A program made the position numbers and the translations under genes. The notes beneath the pieces are model-generated. The model was not told where the DNA came from, searched no databases, and saw nothing but the letters and a program-made list of their open reading frames with translations. From JACKBJ01 sp964549495 (GTDB lineage Bacteria > Chloroflexota > Anaerolineae > Epilineales > Epilineaceae): 64,000 bases of DNA. Location of the stretch: positions 30,384 through 94,383 of the forward strand of contig CAZJWJ010000002.1 of assembly GCA_964549495.1 (NCBI GenBank). The letters run 5' to 3'. This document shows, in pieces, positions 8,895 through 18,666 of this stretch; within the stretch, counting starts at the first letter, position 1, and every line of letters starts with the position of its first letter.

Positions 8895-9820
8895 GTTGGT
8901 GGAGGCGGGAGGCCGCCGGCGAGCCGGATGCCAGCGCAGGCGGTGATCTGGCCTTCGACGAGGCCTTTCTCCGACGCCTGGAACGCATGAGCCTGCGCCT
9001 GAAGCGGGTTTCGGAAGGTGTCGGGGGGCGGCCGGGCAGCCGGCGCATGCCAGCGGCCGATTTCATCGACCATCGGCCCTACAGTCCGGGGGACGATCAG
9101 CGTCACATCGACTGGAACGCGGCCGCCCGCCACGAGGAGGTCTTCGTCAAGGTCGGGCGGGTGCTGCAGTCGGCCGATCTGCAGCTGCTCTTGGATGCCA
9201 GCCCGAGCATGGCCGCCAGCGCGCGCAAGTGGCGCAGCGCGCGCCAGCTGGCCGCCGCCCTGAGCTGGATGTCGCTGGCGCGGGGCGACCGGGTCTCGTT
9301 GCACATCTTTCCCGACGGCCAGGACGCGGCACCCGCCGCTCCGCGGCGCGGTACGGCGCCCGGCCGCGAGATCCTGCGCCAGCTGGCCGGCCTCGAGCCG
9401 CGAGCCAGCGAGGCCACGGAGCTCGCGCCCTGTCTCGAGCGCATCGCCCGCGGCCGGCGCGGTGGCCTGGTGGTGGTCATCAGCGACCTCTGGCTGGTCG
9501 ACGACCTCGATCGGGCCCTGGCGCGGCTGCCGGCTCCACGCTGGGAGCTGATGCTCCTGCAGCTGCTCGACCCGGCCGAGCTGCGCCCGGACCTGGACGG
9601 CCCAGTCGAGCTGATCGACAGCGAGTCCGGCCAAAGCCTGCGCCTGCAGGTCGACGCGGATCTGCGCCGCGCGTACCGGCGGCAGTTGTTGGCCGGCCTG
9701 GAGGCCGTCCGGGCCAGCGCGCTGCGGCGCGGCGCCAGCCATGCCCTGCTGCCGGCCGACTGGCCCATCGAGCAGGCCGTCATCCCCTACCTGCAGCGCC
9801 GCGCGCTGCTGGAAGCCTGA
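8891..9820 (+). CDS. DUF58 protein of the MoxR/VWA cluster
   Basis: 309-aa cytoplasmic DUF58 protein. The signature DFIDHRPYSPGDDQRHIDWNA falls near residues 57-76, followed by a VWA-like half with LLLDASPSM, where the MIDAS-like DxSxS is kept. DUF58 proteins almost always travel with MoxR AAA+ ATPases and VWA proteins and are thought to be part of a chaperone or metal-insertion machine, but no biochemical role is firmly established. It starts at ATG 8891 in an ATGA overlap and is followed 22 bp later by the first VWA membrane protein. Confidence 0.88.
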   Translation: MSWWRREAAGEPDASAGGDLAFDEAFLRRLERMSLRLKRVSEGVGGRPGSRRMPAADFIDHRPYSPGDDQRHIDWNAAARHEEVFVKVGRVLQSADLQLLLDASPSMAASARKWRSARQLAAALSWMSLARGDRVSLHIFPDGQDAAPAAPRRGTAPGREILRQLAGLEPRASEATELAPCLERIARGRRGGLVVVISDLWLVDDLDRALARLPAPRWELMLLQLLDPAELRPDLDGPVELIDSESGQSLRLQVDADLRRAYRRQLLAGLEAVRASALRRGASHALLPADWPIEQAVIPYLQRRALLEA

Positions 9821-9842
9821 TCGCGCCCGGTTCGGTCCTTCG

Positions 9843-11450
9843 ATGAGCATCGGCAGCCCGCTGGGCGCGCTCCTGTTGCTCGGCCTGCCCCTCGTATTGT
9901 GGCTGCATCTGCGGCGGCGCCGGCCGCGTCGCATCCGGGTGCCCAGCCTGACGCCCTGGGCCCGGCTGGCCGCCCGAACCTTGCCCCGCCGGCGGCGCAT
10001 CCCGCCCGGCCTCTTGCTCTGGCTCCACTTGGCTGCCGTGGCCGCGATCGGCCTGGCCGCGACCGACCCGCGCCTGCCGGGTGACGCGGCGCTCGCCCGC
10101 CACCGCGCGGTGGTTCTGGACGCCTCGGCCAGCATGGCGGCCGGTGAGCGCTGGGACGAGGCCACCGAGCGCGCCCGAAGCCTGCTCGACGCCACGCTCG
10201 GCGAGCGCACGCTGCTCGTCGCCGACGACGCCCCCAGGGTCCTGGTGGCCCGCGACCCCGACGGACGCGCCGCCCGCGCTGCCCTGACCGGCCTGGCGCC
10301 CAGCCCGAGCGCCGGCATTCGGCTCGACGAAGCCCTCGACCTGGCGCGGGCGGCGGCGGGCGAGGAGGCCGAGATCGTGCTGATCTCCGATGGCGGCCTC
10401 CCGCTTCCGGACGCGGACGCGCCAGCGGCCCGGCTCGAGGTGGTCGGCGAAGCCATGGACAACCTGGCCATCTCGCGCGCCGCATTGCGCATCGCTGGCG
10501 GCCGGGCGAGCCTCTTCGCGCGGGTGGTCGACTTCGGGCAGACGCCCCGATCCACCGCGCTCCAGCTGCGCGCCGACGAGCGCCTGCTCGAGTCCATCCC
10601 GCTCGATTGGGAGCGCGGCGGGATCCACGAAGCCGTCTGGCGCCTGCCGGCCGGCACGCGGCAGGTCGAGCTGGCGCTCGAGCCGGCCGACGCCTGGCCG
10701 GAGGACGACCGCCGCCAGCTCGAACTCCGCGCCGATCCGCGCCGGGTTCAGCTGGTCGGCCAGTCCGATCGGCTGGCCCGGGCCGTGGAGGCCATCCCCG
10801 AGCTGCGCCTGGATCGGCCCGGCCTGGCCGACTTCCGCACCGACGGCAGCCCGGATGTCAGCATCTTCGTCGGCGCCTTGCCCGACCGGCTCCCTCCAGG
10901 CGGCGTCCTGGTCGCCGCACCGGAGCCCGGCGGAGCGCTCGAGGTCGGCGCGGTCGAAGCCGGAGGGCCGGCCTCGAGCGTCGATCGCGTCGCCGACCAC
11001 CCCCTGCTGGAGGGTCTGGACCTCTTGGGGACCCGCATCGGGGGCCTGCGGGACATCGAGGCTCCGCCCGGCGCCTCGATCCTGCTCGAGGCCGGCGGCC
11101 GGCCGGCCATCCTGAGCTGGAACCGCGCCGATGGGCGCCTCCTGGTCCTGGCCTTCGATCCCGAGGCGGCCGGACTGCCCGATCGTCTGGCTTTTCCCCT
11201 GCTCGTCGCCCGTGCCGCAGCGTGGTTGGCGGCGCCGACCGAGCGGGCCGAGCCGACCGAGCGCCATGCGCCCGTCACCGAGCACGACCTGCGGACCCGC
11301 GTCGACTGGCCTCGGTCGCCCGCCGCATCCGGCGGCGAGGTCCTGCCAGCCGGCCGAGCCCTCTGGCCCGCCCTGGTCCTGCTGTCCATCCTTCTGGTCC
11401 TGGCCGAGGCGGCGCTGCGCGCGGGCTGGCTGCCGAGCCCGCCCCGATGA
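9843..11450 (+). CDS. BatA-type VWA membrane protein
   Basis: 535-aa protein. The N-terminus (SIGSPLGALLLLGLPLVLWL, then WLHLAAVAAIGLAATDP) gives two membrane helices in the layout of the aerotolerance-regulator N-terminal domain. A von Willebrand A domain follows with VLDASASMAAGERW, holding the metal-binding DxSxS. A middle Ala/Leu/Asp-rich region of beta-sandwich character leads to a last membrane helix near residue 505-525. It starts at ATG 9843, with no strong ribosome site but only 22 bp from the previous stop, and it overlaps the next gene as ATGA. In BatA-like systems such proteins show the VWA domain outside the membrane; what this one binds is unknown. Confidence 0.82.
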   Translation: MSIGSPLGALLLLGLPLVLWLHLRRRRPRRIRVPSLTPWARLAARTLPRRRRIPPGLLLWLHLAAVAAIGLAATDPRLPGDAALARHRAVVLDASASMAAGERWDEATERARSLLDATLGERTLLVADDAPRVLVARDPDGRAARAALTGLAPSPSAGIRLDEALDLARAAAGEEAEIVLISDGGLPLPDADAPAARLEVVGEAMDNLAISRAALRIAGGRASLFARVVDFGQTPRSTALQLRADERLLESIPLDWERGGIHEAVWRLPAGTRQVELALEPADAWPEDDRRQLELRADPRRVQLVGQSDRLARAVEAIPELRLDRPGLADFRTDGSPDVSIFVGALPDRLPPGGVLVAAPEPGGALEVGAVEAGGPASSVDRVADHPLLEGLDLLGTRIGGLRDIEAPPGASILLEAGGRPAILSWNRADGRLLVLAFDPEAAGLPDRLAFPLLVARAAAWLAAPTERAEPTERHAPVTEHDLRTRVDWPRSPAASGGEVLPAGRALWPALVLLSILLVLAEAALRAGWLPSPPR

Positions 11451-14032
11451 GCCTCGGCGCCTGGCGCCTGCTATCGGCCTGGCCGGAGTACCTCGGCTTG
11501 GCCCTCGTCCTGGCCCTGCTCGGCGCCTGGATGGAGCGGCGCATGGGCGGATCGCGCCGCGCGGCGGCGCAGCGCGGTCTGCTGTTGGCCGTCCTCTGTC
11601 TGGCCCTGGCCCGGCCGGTCCTGGACGGCGGCGGCGGCTTGCCGCCCTTGCTCCTGGTGGATCGTTCGGCCAGCGTCGACGCCGAGTCCCGCGAGGCGCT
11701 GCTGGCCGAAGCCGGGTCCGCCTTGGCCGACTTGCCGCGCCTGGACTTCGGCAGCTCCGACGACAGCCCCCTGGCCGCGGCGCTCGATCGAGCCGGCCGG
11801 GCCCTTCCGCAAGGGGGGCGGATCTTGCTCCTCTCCGACGGGCGTTGGACCGAGCCGGTGGACTCGGGGCTGTCGGAGGGCGAGCTTGTCGATGCCCGGG
11901 GCGTCCGAGGTCTGGATGGGCGCGGTCCGTCGAGTCGCTCCCCCATCGAGGTGGCGGCGGACATGGTCGGCGCCGGAATCCACATCGACGCGGTGGCCTT
12001 GCCTTCCGTCGGCGGGCGCGACGCGGCCGTCACCGGTATCGACCTGCCGCCCAGCTTCCGCGCCGGCGAGCGGGTCGACGTCCAGCTGCGGCTGGCCGCG
12101 AGCGAGTCGCTGGCGGCCGAGCTCGTCCTCTCCCGCCTGCCCGAGGATCCCGACGACGCAGCCTTGGAGTTGGCCCGCCGTTCGCTCCGCCTCGAGCCGG
12201 GCGAGACCCTGCTGCGACTGGATCTGCGCCCCGAGGCGGCCGGCCCCCTGCGCATCGAGGCCCGCCTGGAGGTCGAGGGCGACGTCCGAGCCGGCAACGA
12301 CCGGCTGCAAGCGGCCGCCTGGGTCTCGCCGCCCATGCGGGTGCTGCTGGTGGGCGAAGGCACCGGCGTCATCCGGTTGGGCGATATCCTGACCGGGGCC
12401 GGAATGCCGGCCACCATCATGGCGCCCTCGCTCCTGCCGAGTCAGCTCAGCCGCCTGGAAGCCTGGGACGCGATGGTGCTGGCCGATGTGCCGGCGGCAT
12501 CCTTGGGCGTCGACCAGCAGCAGGCGGTGGCCGCCTTCGCCTCGGATCTGGGCCGCGGCCTCCTCTTGACGGCCGGCCGGCAGAGCTTCCTGCCCGGCGG
12601 ATGGGAGCACACGCCCCTGGCCGAGATCGCCCCGGTGCTGCTCGACCCGCCGGATCGCGCCAGCCGCGAGGCGGTGGCCCTGGTCTTCATGATCGACCAA
12701 TCGGCCTCGATGGGCTCCATCGAGGGCCGGGGCGCCATCAGCAAGCTGGCCCTGGCCCGCGAGGCGGCGCTGCTGGCCGCCGAGGTCCTCGGACCGGGCG
12801 ACCAGGTCGGCGTCGTCACCTACGACGATGCCGCCCGCTGGCTGCTGCCCCCGACCGAGGTCGGCGCGGGCCGCAGCCTGGCCGAGATCGAGGCCGCGCT
12901 GGCCGGCCTGGCCACCGGCGGCGGCACCCGCATCCTGGCGGCCCTCGAACTGGCCCTGCCGGCCTTGGCCACCGACGTCGATTTGCCCACCCGCCACGCC
13001 GTCCTCCTGACCGATGGTCGCGATTTCAACACCGACAGCAGCCAGTACCTCGAAGTGGTGCGGCGCGCCCGGGATCGGGACATCAGCCTGTCGACCATCG
13101 CCATCGGCAGCGACGCCGACCGCGATCTCCTGGCCCAATTGGCCCGCGCCGGCCGCGGCCGCTTCCACTGGGCGGCCGAGCCGGCCGATCTGCCCCGCCT
13201 GGCCGCCCAGGAAAGCGAGATCCTGCGCGCCCAATCCCAGCAGACCGGCCGCTTCCAGCCGGCGCCCCCGCGCGCCGCCGCCTCGCCGCTCCTGGCGGGC
13301 ATCGAGCTGGACGCGCTGCCGCCCGTCGAGGGCTACCTGGCGGTCCGCCCGCGGCCGGGCGCCGAGGTGGCGCTCGAGCTGCCGGCCGGCGACCCGCTGC
13401 TGGCCACCTGGCAGCTGGGCTTGGGCCGCGTGGTGGCCTGGATGAGCGACCTCGGTGAAGCCTGGGCCGTGGACTGGCCCGATCGCCCGGCCGGCCGCGA
13501 TCTGTGGCTTCGAAGCCTGCGCTATGCATCCCGCCCGCCGGACGCCGGGCCGCCGGGTTTGAGCATCGAGCGCGCTCCCGGCTCGGCCCGCATCGAGATC
13601 GACCTCTTGACCTCCGGCGGCCAGCCCATCGACCTGGCCGACGCCCGGCTGGTCATGAGCACCACGCCCGCGATCCTGCACCAGCTGCCCCAGACCGCGC
13701 CGGGCCGCTACGCCGCCACCATCCCCCTCCCGCCGACGCCCGGGGCCTGGCCGGCCGCCATCCAGGTCGAGTCGCCGCAGACCGTCGCCACCCTGCCCCT
13801 GGCGCTGTCCCGCCCCTACCCGCCCGAGCTGGTTCCCGTCCCCGCCGATCGGGGCCAGCAAGCGCTGGAGGCCCTCGTCGCGCTCACGTCCGGCCGGCGC
13901 TACACCAGCCTCCCCAGCTTCGACGATCTCGCCGACGGGTCGCGACCGCGCATTCCGCTCTGGCCCTACCTGCTGGCCATCGCGCTGGCCCTGCTCCTGC
14001 TGGAGGTCGCCCGCATCACCCGCTCCCGCTGA
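11447..14032 (+). CDS. Large VWA membrane protein with amidotransferase-like segment
   Basis: 861-aa protein. Two N-terminal helices lie near residues 14-60. They are followed by a first degenerate VWA-like unit (LLLVDRSASVDAESR), a beta-rich segment, and a Rossmann-like part near residue 297 (MRVLLVGEGTGVIRLGDIL). That part resembles the glutamine-amidotransferase-like domain often fused in such proteins. A complete VWA domain starts near residue 413 (LVFMIDQSASMGSIEGRG) with DxSxS and the later TDGRD. The segment near 655 (WQLGLGRVVAWMSD) is typical of this family's second half. A final membrane helix spans about 838-856. It starts in an ATGA overlap. The pairing of a small and a large VWA membrane protein is standard for MoxR/VWA clusters of unknown substrate. 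Confidence 0.82.
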   Translation: MSLGAWRLLSAWPEYLGLALVLALLGAWMERRMGGSRRAAAQRGLLLAVLCLALARPVLDGGGGLPPLLLVDRSASVDAESREALLAEAGSALADLPRLDFGSSDDSPLAAALDRAGRALPQGGRILLLSDGRWTEPVDSGLSEGELVDARGVRGLDGRGPSSRSPIEVAADMVGAGIHIDAVALPSVGGRDAAVTGIDLPPSFRAGERVDVQLRLAASESLAAELVLSRLPEDPDDAALELARRSLRLEPGETLLRLDLRPEAAGPLRIEARLEVEGDVRAGNDRLQAAAWVSPPMRVLLVGEGTGVIRLGDILTGAGMPATIMAPSLLPSQLSRLEAWDAMVLADVPAASLGVDQQQAVAAFASDLGRGLLLTAGRQSFLPGGWEHTPLAEIAPVLLDPPDRASREAVALVFMIDQSASMGSIEGRGAISKLALAREAALLAAEVLGPGDQVGVVTYDDAARWLLPPTEVGAGRSLAEIEAALAGLATGGGTRILAALELALPALATDVDLPTRHAVLLTDGRDFNTDSSQYLEVVRRARDRDISLSTIAIGSDADRDLLAQLARAGRGRFHWAAEPADLPRLAAQESEILRAQSQQTGRFQPAPPRAAASPLLAGIELDALPPVEGYLAVRPRPGAEVALELPAGDPLLATWQLGLGRVVAWMSDLGEAWAVDWPDRPAGRDLWLRSLRYASRPPDAGPPGLSIERAPGSARIEIDLLTSGGQPIDLADARLVMSTTPAILHQLPQTAPGRYAATIPLPPTPGAWPAAIQVESPQTVATLPLALSRPYPPELVPVPADRGQQALEALVALTSGRRYTSLPSFDDLADGSRPRIPLWPYLLAIALALLLLEVARITRSR

Positions 14033-14107
14033 GGTGAAGGCTCCGAGAGGAGTGCGACAGCCAACCGAAGTCGGCCTGCGTTCGATTGCCCGGCCCTACC
14101 TTCCCGC

Positions 14108-14113
14108 TACAAT
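14108..14113 (+). promoter_or_regulatory. -10 box TACAAT just ahead of the inverted-repeat element
   Basis: The TACAAT lies 4 bases before the left end of the 164-bp inverted-repeat element and 272 bases before the chosen moxR start. It suggests moxR once had, or still has, its own promoter in addition to read-through from the VWA genes. Confidence 0.4.
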
Positions 14114-14117
14114 CCCT

Positions 14118-14281
14118 AGTACTCTGTCAAGGAGATGCTTGCGGGCTCGAGCACCGCTGCGTCCGCTGCTGCGGCCCGCTGCTCCTCGGCAATGGCGCTG
14201 CCATTCCCTCGTCACATCGAACCACATCAGCGGCGCTTCGGCGCTCGAGCTACCCGCAAGCATCTCCCTGACAGAGTACTG
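14118..14281 (+). repeat. 164-bp inverted-repeat element, MITE-like
   Basis: The left end AGTACTCTGTCAAGGAGATG and the right end match as inverted repeats over 28 bp (14118-14145 and 14254-14281) with one mismatch, and the similarity resumes after a 3-base gap at CTCGAGC. The inside has further short palindromes and no reading frame of its own. This is the build of a non-autonomous transposable element. No target duplication is certain: AGTACT closes both ends, and the outer bases are CCCT and GGTA. The stretch 14033-14384 has no gene. Apart from this element it holds the -10 box and a GGAG site ahead of the GTG at 14385. Confidence 0.7.
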
Positions 14282-14384
14282 GTACACCGCCGCTGTGAAT
14301 CTTGGGGGTAGCGAGATCGCCGAAGCGCCATGCAGCCCCGGATTCACGACCCCGTCCCGGCCTCGACCACTCCGGAGCCCTGCC

Positions 14385-15413
<1,029 letters not shown>

Positions 15414-15648
15414 ATGAGCCTCGAGTCGGAATCAGACGCCGGGCCCGCCCCGGGATCCGGCTGGACATCGACGCCCGCTTCGGCATATCCTGACGCCCGG
15501 GGCTGTCAGCCGCGTCAGGACGGATGTCAGCCAAGCGCCGCTCAGGGGTTAAAGAGGTCGACGGGATCCATCCGAAGCCCCCAAGCCTCGCGCGCCGGCA
15601 GGATCGCGACGATCTCACGCGCCCATCGAACTGCAAGGAGCTCGACCG

Positions 15649-18462
15649 ATGTCCACGATCACGCGCCGCCTTTCCCTGAGCCTAGTTCTCCTCTTGACCA
15701 CCTTCACCGCTGGAGATCGATCCGGCCACGCGATGCCAGCGGATGAGGCTGGCGACCTGCTCGAAGCCCTCGAGGCATCGCCCGAACTCGACATGGAGAC
15801 CGCGATCGCCCGACCCGATGCCAAGTCGGGGTCGCGCATCGGCGATCCGCTCGCGACCGATGTTCCCGCAGCCAAGGTCTTCGCATTGGGATCGGGAGCG
15901 GATTCGCTCCGCAGGATCGAGGAAGGCGCCGGCTTCTCCGCCGAGGCGGTCCCTGGCACGCTTCCCACCCTGAAAGGCTCGGGCGCCGGCGCTGCGCTCG
16001 CCGCATCCGGGCTGCAAGACCATGGCGATGGTCCGCAGTCCCTGCTGCGTCTGCTGGAGGTCACCTGCCCGCCGGAGTCGATCGACCTGGCCGGCGGCGC
16101 CGCGCTCGAAGGCATTCTCGATGCCGGCGACTGCCGCCTGCCCCAGTTCCTGGGCGAGGATACGGATCACGCGCTGGCCGACAGCTACCGATTCCGGGTG
16201 CCGGAGCGCAGCCGCGTGAGCATCGACCATGAGTCGAGTGACTTCGCGCTGGGCGTGGTGCTCTTGGGCGGCCAGGGGCTCATCCTGATCGACGCGCCCC
16301 TGGGCGGTGGCGGCCAGCTCGGCGGCGTCGCTCCGATCCTGCCGCCGGGCGACTACTTCCTCTTCGTCACCTCCGGCGAGGGCGACAGTAGTGCCAGCGG
16401 AGCCTACCGCCTGAACGCGAGCATGTCGGCCCAGGCGCCGCCGGCGCCCTGCACCGCGAGCCCGCTCGTGCCGGGCGAGACGACCGGGACCACCGACCCG
16501 GCCGACTGCCGCTTCTTCGACTACGTGCCGGGCCTCACCCTGCAGTCGCGCACGGATGCCTACGCGCTGGAGATGGACGCGTCCGGGCGGCTTTCCCTGG
16601 GCGTCACGTCGGGCGACTTCTTCCCGGCGGTAGCGGTGGCCTCGAATGGCCGCCTGGTCGACTTCGCCGACGGGGCCGGGCCCGGGGTGGCGCTCGACAT
16701 CGCCTTGCCGGCCGGCGCCTATCAGGTGCTGGTCTTCTCCCTGAGCCCGGATACGGGCGCCTACCGGCTGACCACCGAGGTCCAGCCCGCGGGCGATGGA
16801 CGCTGCGAGCCGGAGCCGGCCCTGATCGACGAGGAGATGTCGGGCAGCCTGGCCGAGGGCGACTGCCAGATGGCCTGGATTGGCGGCGGCGGCGATCAAT
16901 CCTGGGTGGATCTGTATGCCGTGGTGGTCCCGCAGTTCCTGGATACCTGGAGCATCAGCTTGCAAGCCGACGGCTTCCACCCGGCGATGCGCTTCTTGGA
17001 CCTGCAGTTGAATCCCGTCCTGCAGGGCGTCGAGAGCCCGGAGGGATCGCGCATCGACCTGCGCATCGAGAGCGTCGCGGCCAGCACCTACATCCTGGCG
17101 GTCGAGTCCGCCGGACCCGGGATGAGCGAGGGGGATTACGAGCTCGAGGTCGACCTGATTCCGGTGGCCGAGCCGGTCTGCACGGTGGAGGCGCTGGCGC
17201 CAAACGGCAATGCCTCGGGCAGCCTGAGCGACACCGACTGCTACCTGGCCAACAGCTACGGTCAGATCGATACCGGCTCGCAGATCAGCGATCTCGACGC
17301 CAGGCTCGACCAGTACCGGGTGGAGGTCGATCGGCGAGGCCGGCTGAGCGCGAACCTGGGCTCGGCGGAAGTCGACATGGCCCTGGTCTTCTACGATGCC
17401 GCGGTGACCTACCCCACCATCTACGAGGATCCGGCCAGCATGGACGCCAGCGGATCGGTGATCGTGCAGCCGGGCACCTACATCGTCCTGGTCAGCTCGC
17501 TGACGCCCGATCTGGGCGACTACCAGCTGCAGCTGGGCTTCGAGCCCCAAGCTGCGCCCGACTGCGGCCCGACGCCGCTGGGCTTCGGCGCGCCGATGGA
17601 CGGCGCGCTCACCGAGGGCGACTGCTACTTCGGGGACATCCTGGACGGCGACTTCCTGCAGCGCCGGGCCGACGCTTACCGGATCAGCCTTCCGGAGCGC
17701 GGCCGATTGACGCTGGAGATGTCCTCCGACGAGATCGATGCCTACCTGGAGCTCTATCCCGCCGACGGCGAGGGATTGCTCGACTTCGGGCGCGACATCG
17801 TTCCGGGCTTCGACCTGGATGCCGCCATCGAGATCCAGCTGCCCGCGGGCGATTACCTGCTGGTGGCCTCCAGCGACATCGGCATCGAGTCCGGGAGCTA
17901 TCGGGTCGAGGCCGACTTCGAAGCCCTGACGGCCGACTGCTCGGCGGCGGACTTGGCCGTGGACGAGACGCGCGAGGGCAGCCTGACGGAGGAGAGCTGC
18001 CGGACCTCCGATCTGCCCGGCGGCGGCTCTCGGGGCGTGGCGACCGACGTCTACCGGCTGATCGTGCCGCAGCTGGGCCGGCTGGAGATCGAGATGAACA
18101 GCGAAGATCCCGCCGGCGGGGTCGACCCGGCGCTCTTCCTCTACAGCAGCGACTGGCAGCTATTGGCCAGCAACGACGATCTGGTGTCCGGCATCCTCTT
18201 CGACGCCTACCTGCCGCTGGAGATCATCACCGGCGCCTACTACCTGGTGGCGGCGACCAGCACCGGTCTGACCGGTGGCTACGAGCTGGTGACCAGCTTC
18301 GAGCCGGCGGACTACGAGTTCGTCCCGTCGACGCCCGGCACGCCGCGCCCGACGGCCACCGGCGGGCCCATCGAGCCGACGGCCACGCCGCTGCCGCCCA
18401 CGACCGAGACGCCGGCGGGACCCGGCGGGGAGATCTACCTGCCGGTGCTGCGCAAGGACTGA
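15649..18462 (+). CDS. Large secreted protein with about seven PPC-like beta domains and IYLPVLRKD tail
   Basis: 937-aa exported protein with a signal peptide over residues 1-28. After a linker of about 110 residues, the chain consists of similar units of about 130 residues. Each has a Cys-Pro start, a repeated GDCxxxx (AGDCRLPQ, PADCRFFD, EGDCQMAW, DTDCYLAN, EGDCYFGD, EESCRTSD), YRxxVPxxGRL in the middle and PAGxYxxxxSS near the end. This is the pattern of bacterial pre-peptidase C-terminal (PPC-type) beta-sandwiches, with paired Cys likely bridged. There is no protease domain. The end is a Pro/Thr-rich linker followed by IYLPVLRKD. AAGGAG lies 11 bases before ATG 15649. Probably a surface or secreted binding protein; its ligand is unknown. 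Confidence 0.82.
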   Translation: MSTITRRLSLSLVLLLTTFTAGDRSGHAMPADEAGDLLEALEASPELDMETAIARPDAKSGSRIGDPLATDVPAAKVFALGSGADSLRRIEEGAGFSAEAVPGTLPTLKGSGAGAALAASGLQDHGDGPQSLLRLLEVTCPPESIDLAGGAALEGILDAGDCRLPQFLGEDTDHALADSYRFRVPERSRVSIDHESSDFALGVVLLGGQGLILIDAPLGGGGQLGGVAPILPPGDYFLFVTSGEGDSSASGAYRLNASMSAQAPPAPCTASPLVPGETTGTTDPADCRFFDYVPGLTLQSRTDAYALEMDASGRLSLGVTSGDFFPAVAVASNGRLVDFADGAGPGVALDIALPAGAYQVLVFSLSPDTGAYRLTTEVQPAGDGRCEPEPALIDEEMSGSLAEGDCQMAWIGGGGDQSWVDLYAVVVPQFLDTWSISLQADGFHPAMRFLDLQLNPVLQGVESPEGSRIDLRIESVAASTYILAVESAGPGMSEGDYELEVDLIPVAEPVCTVEALAPNGNASGSLSDTDCYLANSYGQIDTGSQISDLDARLDQYRVEVDRRGRLSANLGSAEVDMALVFYDAAVTYPTIYEDPASMDASGSVIVQPGTYIVLVSSLTPDLGDYQLQLGFEPQAAPDCGPTPLGFGAPMDGALTEGDCYFGDILDGDFLQRRADAYRISLPERGRLTLEMSSDEIDAYLELYPADGEGLLDFGRDIVPGFDLDAAIEIQLPAGDYLLVASSDIGIESGSYRVEADFEALTADCSAADLAVDETREGSLTEESCRTSDLPGGGSRGVATDVYRLIVPQLGRLEIEMNSEDPAGGVDPALFLYSSDWQLLASNDDLVSGILFDAYLPLEIITGAYYLVAATSTGLTGGYELVTSFEPADYEFVPSTPGTPRPTATGGPIEPTATPLPPTTETPAGPGGEIYLPVLRKD

Positions 18463-18484
18463 TCCCCGGGACCCCCACAAAGAT

Positions 18485-18515
18485 GGCGCCCCTCGCCACG
18501 CGGGCGAGGGGCGCC
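18485..18515. terminator. Perfect 13-bp stem hairpin between convergent genes
   Basis: GGCGCCCCTCGCC pairs with its exact complement across a 5-base loop. It lies 22 bp after the secreted repeat protein and ahead of the convergent ABC exporter stop at 18667, so it probably ends transcription from the left, or from both sides. No U-tract is seen. The remaining 150 bp to 18666 hold no recognisable gene. Confidence 0.65.
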
Positions 18516-18666
18516 GTAGGGGAGGGCCGCGCCGATGCCTATCGCAAGGGCCGGCAGCGGACGCGGATGCGCCCGCGGGCTTCAAGGGTGTCGTGCAGGT
18601 CGAAGGCGTTCAAGGATCCGGTCGGCAAGGCTCTCTGTTGCACTTAACCCCGCGCTGGCGGAGAAG

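Noticed and set aside
11471..13861. Long open frame antisense to the large VWA gene (and similar ones at 325-1551, 15682-17550, 18535-20559, 20664-22439, 35385-37280 and 56858-58630).
   Set aside because: They are antisense to clear genes, mostly in register, where high-GC genes rarely carry TTA, CTA or TCA codons; their products are Gly/Gln/Arg/Ala-rich without any family.
14034..14384. N-terminal extension of the moxR reading frame back to 14034.
   Set aside because: It would translate straight through the inverted-repeat element and is unlike any MoxR N-terminus; GTG 14385 has a ribosome site.
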